Assembly (NCBI RefSeq): GCF_000758165.1
Contig: NZ_JNUP01000003.1
Coordinates: 124,001-188,000, forward strand
DNA length: 64,000 bases
Direction: 5' to 3'
Source of the DNA: Spirochaeta lutea
GTDB taxonomy: Bacteria > Spirochaetota > Spirochaetia > DSM-27196 > Salinispiraceae
In this document: positions 8,641-18,300 of the stretch, piece after piece
Position numbering within the stretch: the stretch's first letter is position 1
How the letters are laid out: the number at the start of each line of letters is the position of its first letter
Notes under the pieces: model-generated
What the model was told of the DNA's origin: nothing
The model's database searches: none
What the model saw: only the letters and a program-made list of their open reading frames with translations
Made by a program: the position numbers and the translations under genes

Positions 8641-9607
8641 TAAACCCCTCCTCTTCCCAGAGTTCAACGAGACGGCGTGCTTCTCCGGTAAATCGAAAAG
8701 AATGGTGTTTTACCCACGCACGAGCCTTTTGAAACTGTTTTACGGCTTGAATTATACCTGACCCGCTGTTTCGGTAAAATTCCCAGAAGGCATGCAATGG
8801 TACGTGGCCATGGTCTTTATCAAATTCTACGGCGATATTACGAAGGTAAAACGTAAGGTAATCATCATCGGGGGTGGTGTCTTCTGGCTGAAAATCCTCC
8901 TCTGCCTGAACACGGAAACCCTGATGAAGAGATATGGCATTTCCCCAAAGAAAACTCCGCAATCCGAAGTCCATTTTTTGCCAGTACGGGTTAGGTATAT
9001 CTAAGGCAAACCCCCCCAGGGCTTGAAATTCTTTTTTATTATAAATGCCAAGATAATCAAAGGGATAGAGAGAGCAGGTGTTTTCACCGCTGGGGGTAAG
9101 GTACACTGGTTTCATGTGGTTGTTGAAGCTTGCTGGGATGCAGATGGTCGGCAAAACCTCGCCTCGGGTATTTCGGATAACAGGAGCGGTACAGACCGCC
9201 CGACTTTCCCAGATCTCCTGGATGAATCTGCTAGACATTGGCAGTGGCTGGATATAGCTCCACAACACCATGGCATGGGTTGATAGAGACTCACGCATGG
9301 CTATATTGATCTGCTCACCGATGGACTTGGGCTGGTCCTGAAAAACCAGAAATCGTAATCCGGGGTAGCGCTGGGAGAGCTCTTCTAAATCGTATGAGGG
9401 CCGGCAGGATTCGATGGAGATGATTTCCGTCCAACCATATTTCTGTAATCGCTCGAAGGTATCGTTCCGGAGGTACCGGGCTCCCCGATTTAAGAGAATC
9501 AAGCCGAGATTCTTCTGGGAATGGGAGGTGTCAACTGTTGGCTTTCGGCCCAGTACGGTGTAGGGAGTAATTCCTGGATTATTAGAAATTGTATGTGTAG
9601 TACTCAT
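8630..9607 (-). CDS. Glycosyltransferase-like protein (GT-A-like), uncertain
   Basis: 325 residues from ATG 9607 (AGGGA upstream). The pattern of strands and helices (LGLILLNRGARYLRNDTFERL, EIISIESC, PGLRFLVF, followed by SIGEQINIAMRES) looks like the N-terminal half of a family 2 glycosyltransferase, with GEQIN in the place of the usual substrate-handling helix. No clear DxD motif is visible where one would expect it (WSYIQPL), so catalytic activity is doubtful. The C-terminal third has a long helical stretch. It overlaps the neighbouring genes at both ends (26 and 11 bases), arguing for tight co-expression with the radical SAM and cytidylyltransferase genes. It could be a structural or substrate-binding partner rather than an enzyme. 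Confidence 0.6.
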   Translation of the reverse strand: MSTTHTISNNPGITPYTVLGRKPTVDTSHSQKNLGLILLNRGARYLRNDTFERLQKYGWTEIISIESCRPSYDLEELSQRYPGLRFLVFQDQPKSIGEQINIAMRESLSTHAMVLWSYIQPLPMSSRFIQEIWESRAVCTAPVIRNTRGEVLPTICIPASFNNHMKPVYLTPSGENTCSLYPFDYLGIYNKKEFQALGGFALDIPNPYWQKMDFGLRSFLWGNAISLHQGFRVQAEEDFQPEDTTPDDDYLTFYLRNIAVEFDKDHGHVPLHAFWEFYRNSGSGIIQAVKQFQKARAWVKHHSFRFTGEARRLVELWEEEGFNGF

Positions 9608-11174
9608 CACAATCCCTGCATACATCCGGATAATTCTGATCACAATGCTGATGGTATGGGTCGGTTATACGATCCCAGATGTCTTTGGGTTCCTCCTTAA
9701 AAATGTTGCCCATGGGTTTATGGTTCCCCATGCTCTGTTCACAGAGGGGAACGCTTCCGTCAAGCAACACCGTAAAATCACGCATCAAATGCCAACAGGG
9801 AAGACGCTTCAAGGGGCGAAGATCCACTGCCTTTCGATCGGGTAAAAGTCCGCCTTGATTCGCATACTTTTGAATTATGATATTCTCAGTCTTTCCCTTC
9901 CAGTACTGGTAGAAGGCGAGAAGCTGTTCCTCCCGATCCTTGAGCCGTACGGCTTGGACATAGACATCGGCAGGACTGAGTGCTAGCATGGTTTGGGTGA
10001 AACTCATGGCTTCGTGAAATCCCGTACCCCGGAGGGTTTGGTACTCTTCCTCAGAGACCGCATCCAAGCTGATGATCCACTGGGTTTTCTTAAGGGTTGG
10101 GACTAGACGTTTTATTTCCTCAGGATTCCACCCGATTCCTGAGGTCACGATGAGGAGCCTCTGGGGCAGGTGTCGGTCAATATAAGAAATAATGCGGTAA
10201 ATATCTGGATGGGTTGAAGGCTCGCCTAGAGGAGAGAGGGAAATAACTGATTCTGGCGACCATTCTGCAAGACGCTGAAACAGCTCAAGTGCCTTGTCGA
10301 GGGGCATGTAGTTTGTATCATTAAGAAGCCCGGGATTCATACGGGGATAGGGACAGTATGAACATTGTTGGGGACATTGGGCAGAAATCTGAATTGAAAA
10401 ATACGCAGGAAGGGTTCGGTAGTCTTTTTGCCTGCTCCGTATTTGGTTTATGAATTCACGGGGGTCTTCTTTCAACACCTCGGGGGTAAGGCCAGCAGAA
10501 AGCTTTTTGCACAACAGGTAGTTTCTTCTGGTAGAGGTGTTTAGCTCCAAGCGGTAGGGTCTGAAATCAAAATCCGATAACAGGGTCTCGATCTGATAGG
10601 CATTTATATCCTGTTGTATTAACCCAAATAACAAGGTTCGATCAATGGTGCTGGGGTGTTTGTAGGAAAGGGAAAGTAGGGACGGAATAGTATCGGGGTT
10701 TAACAACTCCGGCGCTGTACCCGGGGGGTAACCGTCCGCAAAGGTAAAATCCGCCCGATATGTACTGTGGAGTTCCTGTAAATCCTTGGTTACCTGGATC
10801 TGCAAAAACGGAGAATCACCCCAAAAAACGGAAACAGTTCCTGTAGGTTTAGTAGTTGCTACAACGGTAAGGGCCTCGTGCCAGGAGTCGGAGGATAATT
10901 CGGTGATAGTGTACGGTACCGGACACCAGGACCAATCCAAATCAGCAGCGGCTGGAGGAGGCTTGATGGTCTGACTGCGCTGCTGCTCTGTTTCTGGGGT
11001 TGGTACAAAAAGCAGGCTTATGGTAGAGACATGGGAGACTGAAGCCAAGGACTCTATGGCTCGTTTGAGATAGTCCTTTGCTGACCCATGATGGAGTTCA
11101 AGTTCCCAATACGGCAGGATTGCAGGTAGTAAAATACAAAGGTGGTTCTCCATGGTCGTTCTATCGGTATCCAT
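9582..11174 (-). CDS. Radical SAM/SPASM protein of spiro-SPASM type
   Basis: 530 residues, two parts. Residues 1-200 look like a nucleotidyltransferase-type fold: FWGDSPFLQIQVTKDL with Asp120-Ser-Pro, then FTFADGYPPGTAPELL, comparable to DxP and YPxG elements in IspD/MobA-like enzymes. Residues 255 onward are a radical SAM domain with the cluster motif Cys267-x3-Cys271-x2-Cys274 and the SLSPLGEPSTHPDI segment. A C-terminal SPASM-like region (CWHLMRDFTVLLDG, LCEQ, then CRDCDEYY) should bind one or two more Fe-S clusters. The layout and host match what I recall as the spirochaete-specific spiro-SPASM family; the substrate is unknown. Start ATG 11174 has AGGAG upstream. It is the first gene of the minus-strand sugar operon, divergent from xseA. 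Confidence 0.85.
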   Translation of the reverse strand: MDTDRTTMENHLCILLPAILPYWELELHHGSAKDYLKRAIESLASVSHVSTISLLFVPTPETEQQRSQTIKPPPAAADLDWSWCPVPYTITELSSDSWHEALTVVATTKPTGTVSVFWGDSPFLQIQVTKDLQELHSTYRADFTFADGYPPGTAPELLNPDTIPSLLSLSYKHPSTIDRTLLFGLIQQDINAYQIETLLSDFDFRPYRLELNTSTRRNYLLCKKLSAGLTPEVLKEDPREFINQIRSRQKDYRTLPAYFSIQISAQCPQQCSYCPYPRMNPGLLNDTNYMPLDKALELFQRLAEWSPESVISLSPLGEPSTHPDIYRIISYIDRHLPQRLLIVTSGIGWNPEEIKRLVPTLKKTQWIISLDAVSEEEYQTLRGTGFHEAMSFTQTMLALSPADVYVQAVRLKDREEQLLAFYQYWKGKTENIIIQKYANQGGLLPDRKAVDLRPLKRLPCWHLMRDFTVLLDGSVPLCEQSMGNHKPMGNIFKEEPKDIWDRITDPYHQHCDQNYPDVCRDCDEYYTYNF

Positions 11175-11218
11175 TCCTTACTCCTAAAGGGTAGCTGGAT
11201 TATTTTATCAGTCATCGG

Positions 11219-11224
11219 TATTCT
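11219..11224 (+). promoter_or_regulatory. Candidate -10 of a leaderless xseA transcript
   Basis: TATTCT ends eight bases before the xseA ATG at 11233, and no Shine-Dalgarno sequence is visible. Transcription from this -10 would begin within a base or two of the start codon. No good -35 is seen, so the call is weak and rests partly on the similar arrangement at ptsI, the UPF0164 gene and the hydrolase gene. Confidence 0.3.
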
Positions 11225-11232
11225 AATAAACT

Positions 11233-12474
11233 ATGAACCTAATGGTGAACGAATTTAATCCCGTCTCTGTATCCCAACTCACCTACCATATCAAGGAGAT
11301 ACTGGAACATTCCTTTTCCACCCTGGTGATCGAGGGAGAAATCAGCAATTTCCGGCCCGCTGCGTCCGGGCATTGGTATTTTTCCCTAAAGGACGAGCAT
11401 GCAGTAATTCAGGCTGTGATGTTCCGGGGAAAGAACTCTCAGATTGATTTTATCCCCAAAGACGGTATGCAGGTACTGGTCACCGGAACCCTCAGTGTGT
11501 ATGAGAAGCGGGGCAACTATCAGATTATTTGCACTACCATGAAACAGGCCGGGCTTGGCCAGATCCTCAGGGCGCTGGAGGAGCGCAAGCAACGGCTTTC
11601 TGCAGAAGGCTTGTTTGACCCAGAAAAGAAACGGGGTATTCCCCTCTTCCCAAAACGTATTGTAGCGATTACCAGCCCTACCGGGGCTGCTATCCGGGAT
11701 ATTCTGAATGTGTTGAAACGGAGAAACCTAGGAGCCTCGGTTACGATTCTCCCGGCTGCAGTGCAGGGAAATGAGGCTGCTCCCCAGCTCATCAAGATGT
11801 TACAACTTGCCAATACATTCGCCATGGGGGATGTGATCATCCTCGGCCGGGGCGGCGGCAGCCTGGAGGATTTACTTCCCTTCTCCGATGAGTCTTTGGT
11901 TCGCGCTGTCGCCGAGTCAGAGTTGCCTGTTATCTCTGCAGTGGGTCATGAGATTGATTGGTGCCTCTGTGATTACGCGGCTGATCTCCGGGCGCCGACC
12001 CCCTCCGCTGCGGCTGAGGTTGTAACCGGACACCGCGAGGAGCTGCTGTCACGGGTCCTCTCTGCTGGTCATACGATAGCAGGGGCTATGGTTCAGACGA
12101 AAAAACGGCTTACCCTCGCCCTCCGACCCTTCAAACCAGATTTTATTGAGGAAGCATTCCGGCGAGTCATCCAACCGCGATACCAGCGGCTGGATGATGC
12201 GAAGGAAGAGCTGGTTCAATCCCTGGGTAACCGTATTAAAGATGTACAAAAGCGACTTTCGGTGGCTGTAGCTCAGATTGAAAGCTGTTCTCCCTACGAG
12301 GTTTTGCAGCGGGGGTATAGCATCGTATCGAAGGTGAAAACGAAGGAAATAATTACAAGTGCCGGTCAGGTGGCCCGGGGTGAGGCTGTCCATATTCGCC
12401 TTGCCCAGGGAGCGATTCAGGCTGATGTAACAGAATATGTAGAAACGGCTCAAGGAAAGGAATTACATGAGTAG
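11233..12474 (+). CDS. xseA: Exodeoxyribonuclease VII large subunit
   Basis: 413 residues, normal length for XseA. With XseB it forms the nuclease that degrades single-stranded DNA in both directions and acts in mismatch repair and recombination. The N-terminal OB-fold shows VEGEISNFRPAASGHWYFSLKD-type sequence (VIEGEISNF, SGHWYFSLKD). The catalytic domain shows IVAITSPTGAAIRD, ILGRGGGSLEDLLPF and ISAVGHEIDWCLCDYAADLRAPTPSAAAE. A helical region of about 100 residues follows for XseB binding. There is no Shine-Dalgarno before either ATG (11233 or 11242). The gene is divergent from the sugar operon and overlaps xseB by eight bases. Confidence 0.95.
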   Translation: MNLMVNEFNPVSVSQLTYHIKEILEHSFSTLVIEGEISNFRPAASGHWYFSLKDEHAVIQAVMFRGKNSQIDFIPKDGMQVLVTGTLSVYEKRGNYQIICTTMKQAGLGQILRALEERKQRLSAEGLFDPEKKRGIPLFPKRIVAITSPTGAAIRDILNVLKRRNLGASVTILPAAVQGNEAAPQLIKMLQLANTFAMGDVIILGRGGGSLEDLLPFSDESLVRAVAESELPVISAVGHEIDWCLCDYAADLRAPTPSAAAEVVTGHREELLSRVLSAGHTIAGAMVQTKKRLTLALRPFKPDFIEEAFRRVIQPRYQRLDDAKEELVQSLGNRIKDVQKRLSVAVAQIESCSPYEVLQRGYSIVSKVKTKEIITSAGQVARGEAVHIRLAQGAIQADVTEYVETAQGKELHE

Positions 12475-12709
12475 CTTTGAAACCAGACTCCAGAGGCTGG
12501 AAGAGATCAGTATGTCAATCCGGGGTTCATCTATAGAATTAGAGGAAGCCACAAGCTTATTCGAGGAGGGAATAACCCTTGCTCGTGAACTGGAAAAGGA
12601 GTTGTCCAGGGTTGAACAAAAAATTGAGATCTTGGTTAATTCTCCGAGCAAAGAAGGGGAAAAACCCGTACTCGAGTTATTCCCTGAACTCACCGAAGGC
12701 AACAGCTAA
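12467..12709 (+). CDS. xseB: Exodeoxyribonuclease VII small subunit
   Basis: 80 residues, typical for XseB. The family pattern of a two-helix protein is visible: FETRLQRLEEISMSIRGSSIELEEATSLFEEGITLARELEKEL. Several XseB copies wrap each XseA subunit. The start lies inside the end of xseA (eight-base overlap) with AAAGGAA ahead of the ATG. The stop codon directly abuts the stop codon of the convergent DUF192 gene, so no space is left for a separate terminator. Confidence 0.95.
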   Translation: MSSFETRLQRLEEISMSIRGSSIELEEATSLFEEGITLARELEKELSRVEQKIEILVNSPSKEGEKPVLELFPELTEGNS

Positions 12710-13177
12710 CTAAAACACGGTGATGTCCGTAAAATCGGGTAGGATGACCTCATCACCCATGGTAATTCCCAAGCGATCCAGGACGCCCCGGTTTACCTCT
12801 AATGCGTACTGGACCGGCACTTCGGAGGAGACCGAGGTGGTGCTGTAGGGTTCGAGGTCCCGAATTGTTTGAATAATCCCGTGCTTGTCGATGTAGGCAA
12901 TGGTAAGGGGTAGCGAGGTGTTCTTCATCCAGAAGGAGCGCACCTGTTCATCGGGAAATACGAAGAGCATACCCTGTTGATCCCCCAACTCCTGACGGTA
13001 CATCAGGCCCCGCTGGCGGGAGGCCGGTGTGGCAGCGATCTCGACCTCAAATCGATGCGGACCGATGGAAAGTGTGCCCTGGCTTAGCTTCGGTTCCTGG
13101 CTGCAACCCAATGCTGCCACAAAGAACGCGAATACGATCAGTCCGGAGAATATTTTAAGGGGTATGAACGTTTTCAT
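12710..13177 (-). CDS. DUF192 lipoprotein
   Basis: 155 residues. The N-terminus has a hydrophobic segment ending in AALGC, a lipobox, so the product is probably a lipoprotein with Cys25 lipidated. The DUF192 domain shows ASRQRGLMYRQEL, GMLFVFP, RSFWMKNTSLPLTIAYID and YALEVNRG, all family hallmarks. The function of DUF192 is unknown; the fold is small and beta-rich. Its start overlaps the previous stop by one base (TAATG). It is the last gene of the minus-strand operon starting at 23011 and meets xseB head-on with no gap. Confidence 0.9.
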   Translation of the reverse strand: MKTFIPLKIFSGLIVFAFFVAALGCSQEPKLSQGTLSIGPHRFEVEIAATPASRQRGLMYRQELGDQQGMLFVFPDEQVRSFWMKNTSLPLTIAYIDKHGIIQTIRDLEPYSTTSVSSEVPVQYALEVNRGVLDRLGITMGDEVILPDFTDITVF

Positions 13178-13767
13178 TACCGAAACTCATCCAGAAAAAG
13201 GGTCTTCGAAAACCGCTCTGCCGAATCCTGAATCATGGAATCCTCCTGCATCCTTCGAAATGCTCCCAGGTCGAGAAACTGAACGGTTAACGGTTTCTCG
13301 ATGCTTATCCTGGTTTGTTCATCCTGCCACACTGCCCTTCGGGGATTCAAGTCATGGGGATTGCCGTACCGTTGGTTAAATATACGGTAGAAGGTTCCAT
13401 AGTCAAATTCCTGGGGATCGACTACCAAAGAAATGGAAAATAGGACGCCTTCAGAAAACTGGAGTACCACCTCCTGGAGAAAGGCCTGGCCCGGCGCACT
13501 GATAATGGGATCATCTCCCAGAGGCCTGAGACTTACATCCCGGGGTCCTCGGAAATGGATATAGCTGCTGGTTTCCAAGGCGCTCAATGCATCGTCGTAG
13601 ACCATCCCTAGGCGTATGGAGTCGAATCCTCGCAGGAGTAGGTTCTCGGGGATAGTTTGGTTTGTACCGGCATCCTGTCCCTGGAGAGTCCCCAGGCCCG
13701 GAAGGGTCAACAGTATGACCAAAAGAGTTGTGGTGGCTATACGGTTGAAATCACCCTTGCAATTCAT
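13177..13767 (-). CDS. Exported protein of unknown function
   Basis: 196 residues with an N-terminal signal peptide (hydrophobic core TTLLVILLTLPGLGTL, likely cleavage after LQGQ). The mature part has LRGFDSIRLGMVYDDALSAL, a short helix pattern that in other exported proteins introduces a small repeat module measuring gene-like inputs, and FLQEVVLQFSEGVLFSISLVV followed by FYRIFNQRYGNP, which fits a small alpha-beta lipoprotein-like fold. I do not recognise a named family. It lies between a membrane zinc-ribbon gene and a DUF192 lipoprotein gene in one operon, so an envelope location is probable. Confidence 0.65.
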   Translation of the reverse strand: MNCKGDFNRIATTTLLVILLTLPGLGTLQGQDAGTNQTIPENLLLRGFDSIRLGMVYDDALSALETSSYIHFRGPRDVSLRPLGDDPIISAPGQAFLQEVVLQFSEGVLFSISLVVDPQEFDYGTFYRIFNQRYGNPHDLNPRRAVWQDEQTRISIEKPLTVQFLDLGAFRRMQEDSMIQDSAERFSKTLFLDEFR

Positions 13768-13795
13768 AGAACCTCACTACGAAATTAGGCAACGA

Positions 13796-14197
13796 TTACA
13801 TGGAGACCCATGAAATCAACGCTACGATAAGAAACAACAGGGCAAGCCCCAGAGCGATGGAAACCCCGAATATGCCCCGGCGAATCCTTTTCCTCCGTAG
13901 CCCCTGCTCCGGGGTATCCTGAAAGATGAAGGTATCCGCCGGGCTGTCGATCACCTCTTCCTGGGAGGGGTTGTTGAGCTTATTGACGGGGGTTTCCGGG
14001 GATTTACCCCCCTCGGCGCTAAACCCCATGTAGCCGCACTGAGGGCATCCCATGACAAACCGATCGGCTGTTCCCTGAAAACTGCAGACGGGACATCGCA
14101 CCTTGGAAAAAAACCGCCCACAATGGGGACATATCCTGTCCCGTGCCTTGACCCGTCCCCCGCAGTTTTCGCAGAAAAACTTCACATCACCTGCCAC
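13796..14197 (-). CDS. Double zinc-ribbon protein with C-terminal membrane anchor
   Basis: 133 residues. Two zinc-ribbon-type Cys sets are visible: CENCGG...CPHCG at about residues 9-26 and CPVC...CPQCG at about 35-54. A polar linker leads to a single transmembrane helix at the C-terminus (IFGVSIALGLALLFLIVALIS). With no signal peptide it should be tail-anchored with the zinc ribbons in the cytoplasm. The start overlaps the end of the preceding gene by 11 bases. Such proteins often act as adaptors; here the upstream operon member is a large receptor phosphatase, so a signalling link is possible but unproven. Confidence 0.75.
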   Translation of the reverse strand: MAGDVKFFCENCGGRVKARDRICPHCGRFFSKVRCPVCSFQGTADRFVMGCPQCGYMGFSAEGGKSPETPVNKLNNPSQEEVIDSPADTFIFQDTPEQGLRRKRIRRGIFGVSIALGLALLFLIVALISWVSM

Positions 14198-15317
14198 CTT
14201 GAATAACCTCAGCCAGGGGAATCAAGCCGTAATAAAACTCCTCGAAGATTCCCGCATCACTTACCCCGGTGGAAAGCTCTATGACGCCGTCTTGCGCTTC
14301 AGGGTTAAAGAATCCGAAATCCTCCAGGATGGCTCGGGAGATGGCAGCCTCAACACTGAAATTGGAGGCACCGTACTGCCCCATATAGATAGGATTGTCC
14401 GGATTTCCCGGATCTGCTGCAGACGGGGAGGCCCCGGCACCCGGCCCTGAAGCAGTCTGAGGCAGTCCGGCTTCGGTATCGAGGGCCGATCCCGGCCATA
14501 GATACACCGGTCCACCACGACGGACAACAGGAATTTCGATGGTTACATCGGCGGTTTTTGACTGCTGCTCTTTGGGAGCAGTCTTGTGCAGACGAAGGAT
14601 GATGCTGGTTCCAGGGGTAATCTGCTGGTAGCTGGAGGCCATGAAATATAGATTTTCCTGGGTAAGCAGGGTTTTTACCACGTCCAGCTGCGCACCGCCC
14701 TTACGCCAAAACACTGAATCTCCAGGGGTGATCTGACGTATACCGGTGTTGTTCTGCTGGATGATTACCACCGGCATACTGTCTTGCCGGTAGGACCGCA
14801 GCTCCGGACGGCTCAGCCAGTCTACAAACCTGCCGTCGATGCGGATGGGCTCAGGATGGGGTTTAATCCTGGTGACCGGCAACATACCGATGCTGTCCGG
14901 GGAGGTATCGGATTGATCATCTGGCTGTCCAAGAGCATAGGCCCTACCCGCTGAGCCGCCGGGAATGAGTTTCACGCTAATAGGATACCCTGCTGAGGCC
15001 GACTCTGCCTGGAGGGCGAGAATAAGGGTTTCGCCGGTGAAGCTGGGAAGATTGGGCAGGTAGCTGCCGGGTAAAATGGTTTCCATTTGAGGGAACAGCT
15101 CTTCGGCCAGGGTTGCTGCTTTAGCAGGATTCGTCTGTAGCTCCCGAAACTCCTGGATGGTTACCGGGAGGGTTGTAACATACATCAGGACGTCGCTGAA
15201 ATTTTGTACGGTAATAGTACCGCCTGCCTGACTGAATAGTCCTGGGGCAGCCAGAAGTAACAACCCGAAAAAGCAAAGGCTTTGTAATCTTCGTTTCATG
15301 CCATTACTATCGTCCAT
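14187..15317 (-). CDS. Exported protein with CBM9-like beta-sandwich candidate region
   Basis: 376 residues with a signal peptide (CFFGLLLLAAPGLFSQ). After about 120 residues of unknown type, the region from IRIDGRFVDWLSRPELRSY through LTQENLYFMASSYQ and VTIEIPV to NFSVEAAISRAIL follows the order of strands in CBM9-like domains (an IDGxxxDW opening, a central strand pair, an EAAIPxxxL close). That reading is tentative. The start is three bases past the SpoIIE gene stop; an in-frame ATG at 15299 is a possible alternative. Operon position suggests a periplasmic partner of the receptor phosphatase. Not recognised as a named family. Confidence 0.6.
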   Translation of the reverse strand: MDDSNGMKRRLQSLCFFGLLLLAAPGLFSQAGGTITVQNFSDVLMYVTTLPVTIQEFRELQTNPAKAATLAEELFPQMETILPGSYLPNLPSFTGETLILALQAESASAGYPISVKLIPGGSAGRAYALGQPDDQSDTSPDSIGMLPVTRIKPHPEPIRIDGRFVDWLSRPELRSYRQDSMPVVIIQQNNTGIRQITPGDSVFWRKGGAQLDVVKTLLTQENLYFMASSYQQITPGTSIILRLHKTAPKEQQSKTADVTIEIPVVRRGGPVYLWPGSALDTEAGLPQTASGPGAGASPSAADPGNPDNPIYMGQYGASNFSVEAAISRAILEDFGFFNPEAQDGVIELSTGVSDAGIFEEFYYGLIPLAEVIQGGR

Positions 15318-15320
15318 TTT

Positions 15321-18300
15321 CTACTTCTTTTTAACGGTGAGGATGGTTAAATCGTCGTATTGCTCATCTTCCTTGAGATGGGTATACACTCGGTAAAGAC
15401 TGTTTGGATCCTCTTCCAACTGGTAGGAGAAATACTTCGAGTAGTCCCGGCAGTAAATCCGGAGAAAATCATCCACCTTTTTATCGATACTGACCCTATC
15501 ATCCGGCCCGGCGGAGGGGTCGGGATTGAGTCTGAACATTTTTTCTACTGCTATGATCGAAAGGACGGTGTTTTCTGTCGTATCCTCCAGCTCCCGGAAA
15601 TCAAAAACAATATCACCCGGCTCGTAGGGAGCAAAATACTTGGTAAGGTGGAATACGCCCCCCTGCTTCACCGTATTGATGAGAGCCGTAAGTCTGGTAA
15701 GCCCAAACTCTTCGCTGTTGGTATTGGGAATGATGTCCTCGGGAAGATTGCCCTCATCGATATCTTCCTGGGTAACCTGCTTCAGGGTGCCGTCGTTGTT
15801 TCGAAAATGCCGCTTTGCTTCTTCAAGACCGTCGGTGAACAGCATTAGTTCATCCCCGGGCTCGAGCTGATCGTATTCTTCCTTAAACTGGACGGGAATA
15901 TCCTTGCTATTAAACACCCCTGCCGCAGGAGAGGCAAAAAGCGAGGACTGTACCACCTCACCCTTACTACGTCGGTAAGAGAAGACCTGGTTGTCCCCGG
16001 CATTACAGTAGGTGATGGCGCCGGTGCGCTCATTGAATAGCACGATATTCAAGGCGGCAAAGCGCCCTGTGAATTGCCGTTCTGCCACGAGGTCGTTGAT
16101 ATTGTATACCAGTGTGCTCAAGGGTTCCCGCCTGCCTCCCCTCTTCTTGAGAACCTTCTGCTTCTGCTCCCAGTCGCTGAAATAGTTGAGGAACAGGGTA
16201 GCAACCTCAACCATGATGAGAGCCGCAGAAATACCCTTACCGGAAATATCGCATTTAATTATGGCATAGGTGTCCTGGGTTATTTTTTGATAGTAGAAAT
16301 AGTCCCCCGAAACCCCCTTGGCTCCCTCGTAGTATCCGAAGAAGTCAGAGAAGTCGGATTGGGTATGTCCTGTGGAAAGCTTATTATTGTTCGGCCCCGT
16401 ATCAAGCTGGATAAACATTTTCTGTACGTCTTTTCCGAATAGCAATTCCTTGTTGGTTTCGGCTGCCTTGGCAAGGCCCTGGGCCATCTGCTGGATAACC
16501 ACCGCGAGGGTATTCAATTCGTCCCGGGTATTCATAGAAATACCGAAGTTCTTCAATTCTGATTTATCTTCCGTATCGCGAATGAGCTCAACCCCTGCCA
16601 CCAATTTTTTAATGGGATTGACGGTGATGAAGGAGAGCAAACCCGCTCCCGCTATGCCTACCGCCAGAGCAATGAGACTGAAGATCAGGATGTTCTGTTG
16701 TATGAGCTGTTGGGTTTCAAGAATTCGCTGGTTGATGATCTGGGTCGATACACCCATGCGTACCATGCCCTGGTAGTATTCTGCCTCTGCTCCGCTTTGA
16801 CCGGATACCCGGTACATGACCGGTTTATAGAAGAGGTAGTACTGTTGATCGGGATTGTATGCCCCTGGGCTGAAGGCAGGCGCGCTCTGGACATCCCCCC
16901 CGATGGATTTTAGGGTTTCATCTATTCGCTGGCTTAATCCCCGACGGATGCTGTCGATTTCGGCTCGTCGGCGGGCGGCATCTGTGCTGGTACTGAGCAC
17001 CAGGCTTCGAATTTCATCACCCAATCGGTCCAGCTCTTCCGGCAGCTCGCCAAGTTCATCTCTGGCCTGGGTATTTATCCGGTTCTCGAGATCTTCAATG
17101 CTCTGGGATAATTGATCTTCCACAGGGTGCTGGCCAGGCAGGTACTCATCACCCCGGAGGGTACGCTGGAAGTAAGCGGAATTTTCAATATCCGTGGAAG
17201 CCTCACCGGTCTGAGGCGGGAGGGTCTCACCGGTCAGGTACGGGTCATTGGTGGCCCATACGATTTCATTCTGATCCGTGATGGTAACAAATTGCGCCTC
17301 GTCCATAACCGTACTTTGGAGGATGAGGTTAGCAAGCTCAATGGTGTTAGCCGAGGCGGTTGGCATAAGGTTAGCCGCACCGCTGGCAATACTCTCAATG
17401 AGCACTTGCACCCGCTGTTCTAGACCCTCGGCAAGGGTACGCTGTTGGTTTGTCAGTACAAAACTTCTCAGGGGCAACGCAATAAGCATTACTACAGAGA
17501 ATACCAGGATTATTATTAAGACGGAAAACTTGATCCGCAGGCTAATTCCACGTTTTTTCATTCGTCTGATCCTCTCTCGCTCAGCTGGCAGGGTTCGGGG
17601 TTTTCCAGCAAGAATGGCATGGGCCTCGGCACTCAGAACCCTGGTTTCTACAATGACACCTCTGATACGAATCAATGTAACTCCAAGGACTCCCGTTAAC
17701 AGTACCATAGTCAGCCAAAACAATGCGTCCCGGGAGGTTAAGGTCATGACTCCAGTGACGGGTTCTAGGGAAGAATAGGGTTCATACAGGGTGTAGTTCC
17801 CGAAGAGTATGGTTCCGGCGGCCTTTAACTGGATGGATTGAGAGCCCCGATAGCTCCCCCGTTCTGTGTGGTTTAAAATCATTCTATAGGATCCGGTGAC
17901 AACATCCGAAATCCGTATTCCCGAAATCCGGGTATCCGACTCAATTTGGTACTCGTCCCGGTTTGCGGCGAACTCATAATCCCAGGGTTCCTGGCCGTCC
18001 TGATCCAGAATAATTGTATCGATTACACCGTTGGTATTGAATCCGCGGCCGATTAGCTCCAATTCAAAATGACCCAAAATGTCCTGCTCCAGGGCAGCAT
18101 TCCGCAAAATGGTTACCGGGATATACTTGTTCAGCCGTACAAAGAGGGTTGAAGGCGCCCCCACGTTGCCCACCTGGTCAACGGCGCTCACGGTTAAGGC
18201 CCATAGGCCGTTATCGATATTCTCCCTACTGATGGTGGTGGCACGCTGAATAGATGTTCCGAATCGAGCAGGAACGGCCGGCGCCGATGTAGGTATGGCG

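Noticed and set aside
8630-9607. Firm call as an active family 2 glycosyltransferase
   Set aside because: The fold pattern is suggestive but the DxD metal motif is not visible, so only a glycosyltransferase-like call was kept.
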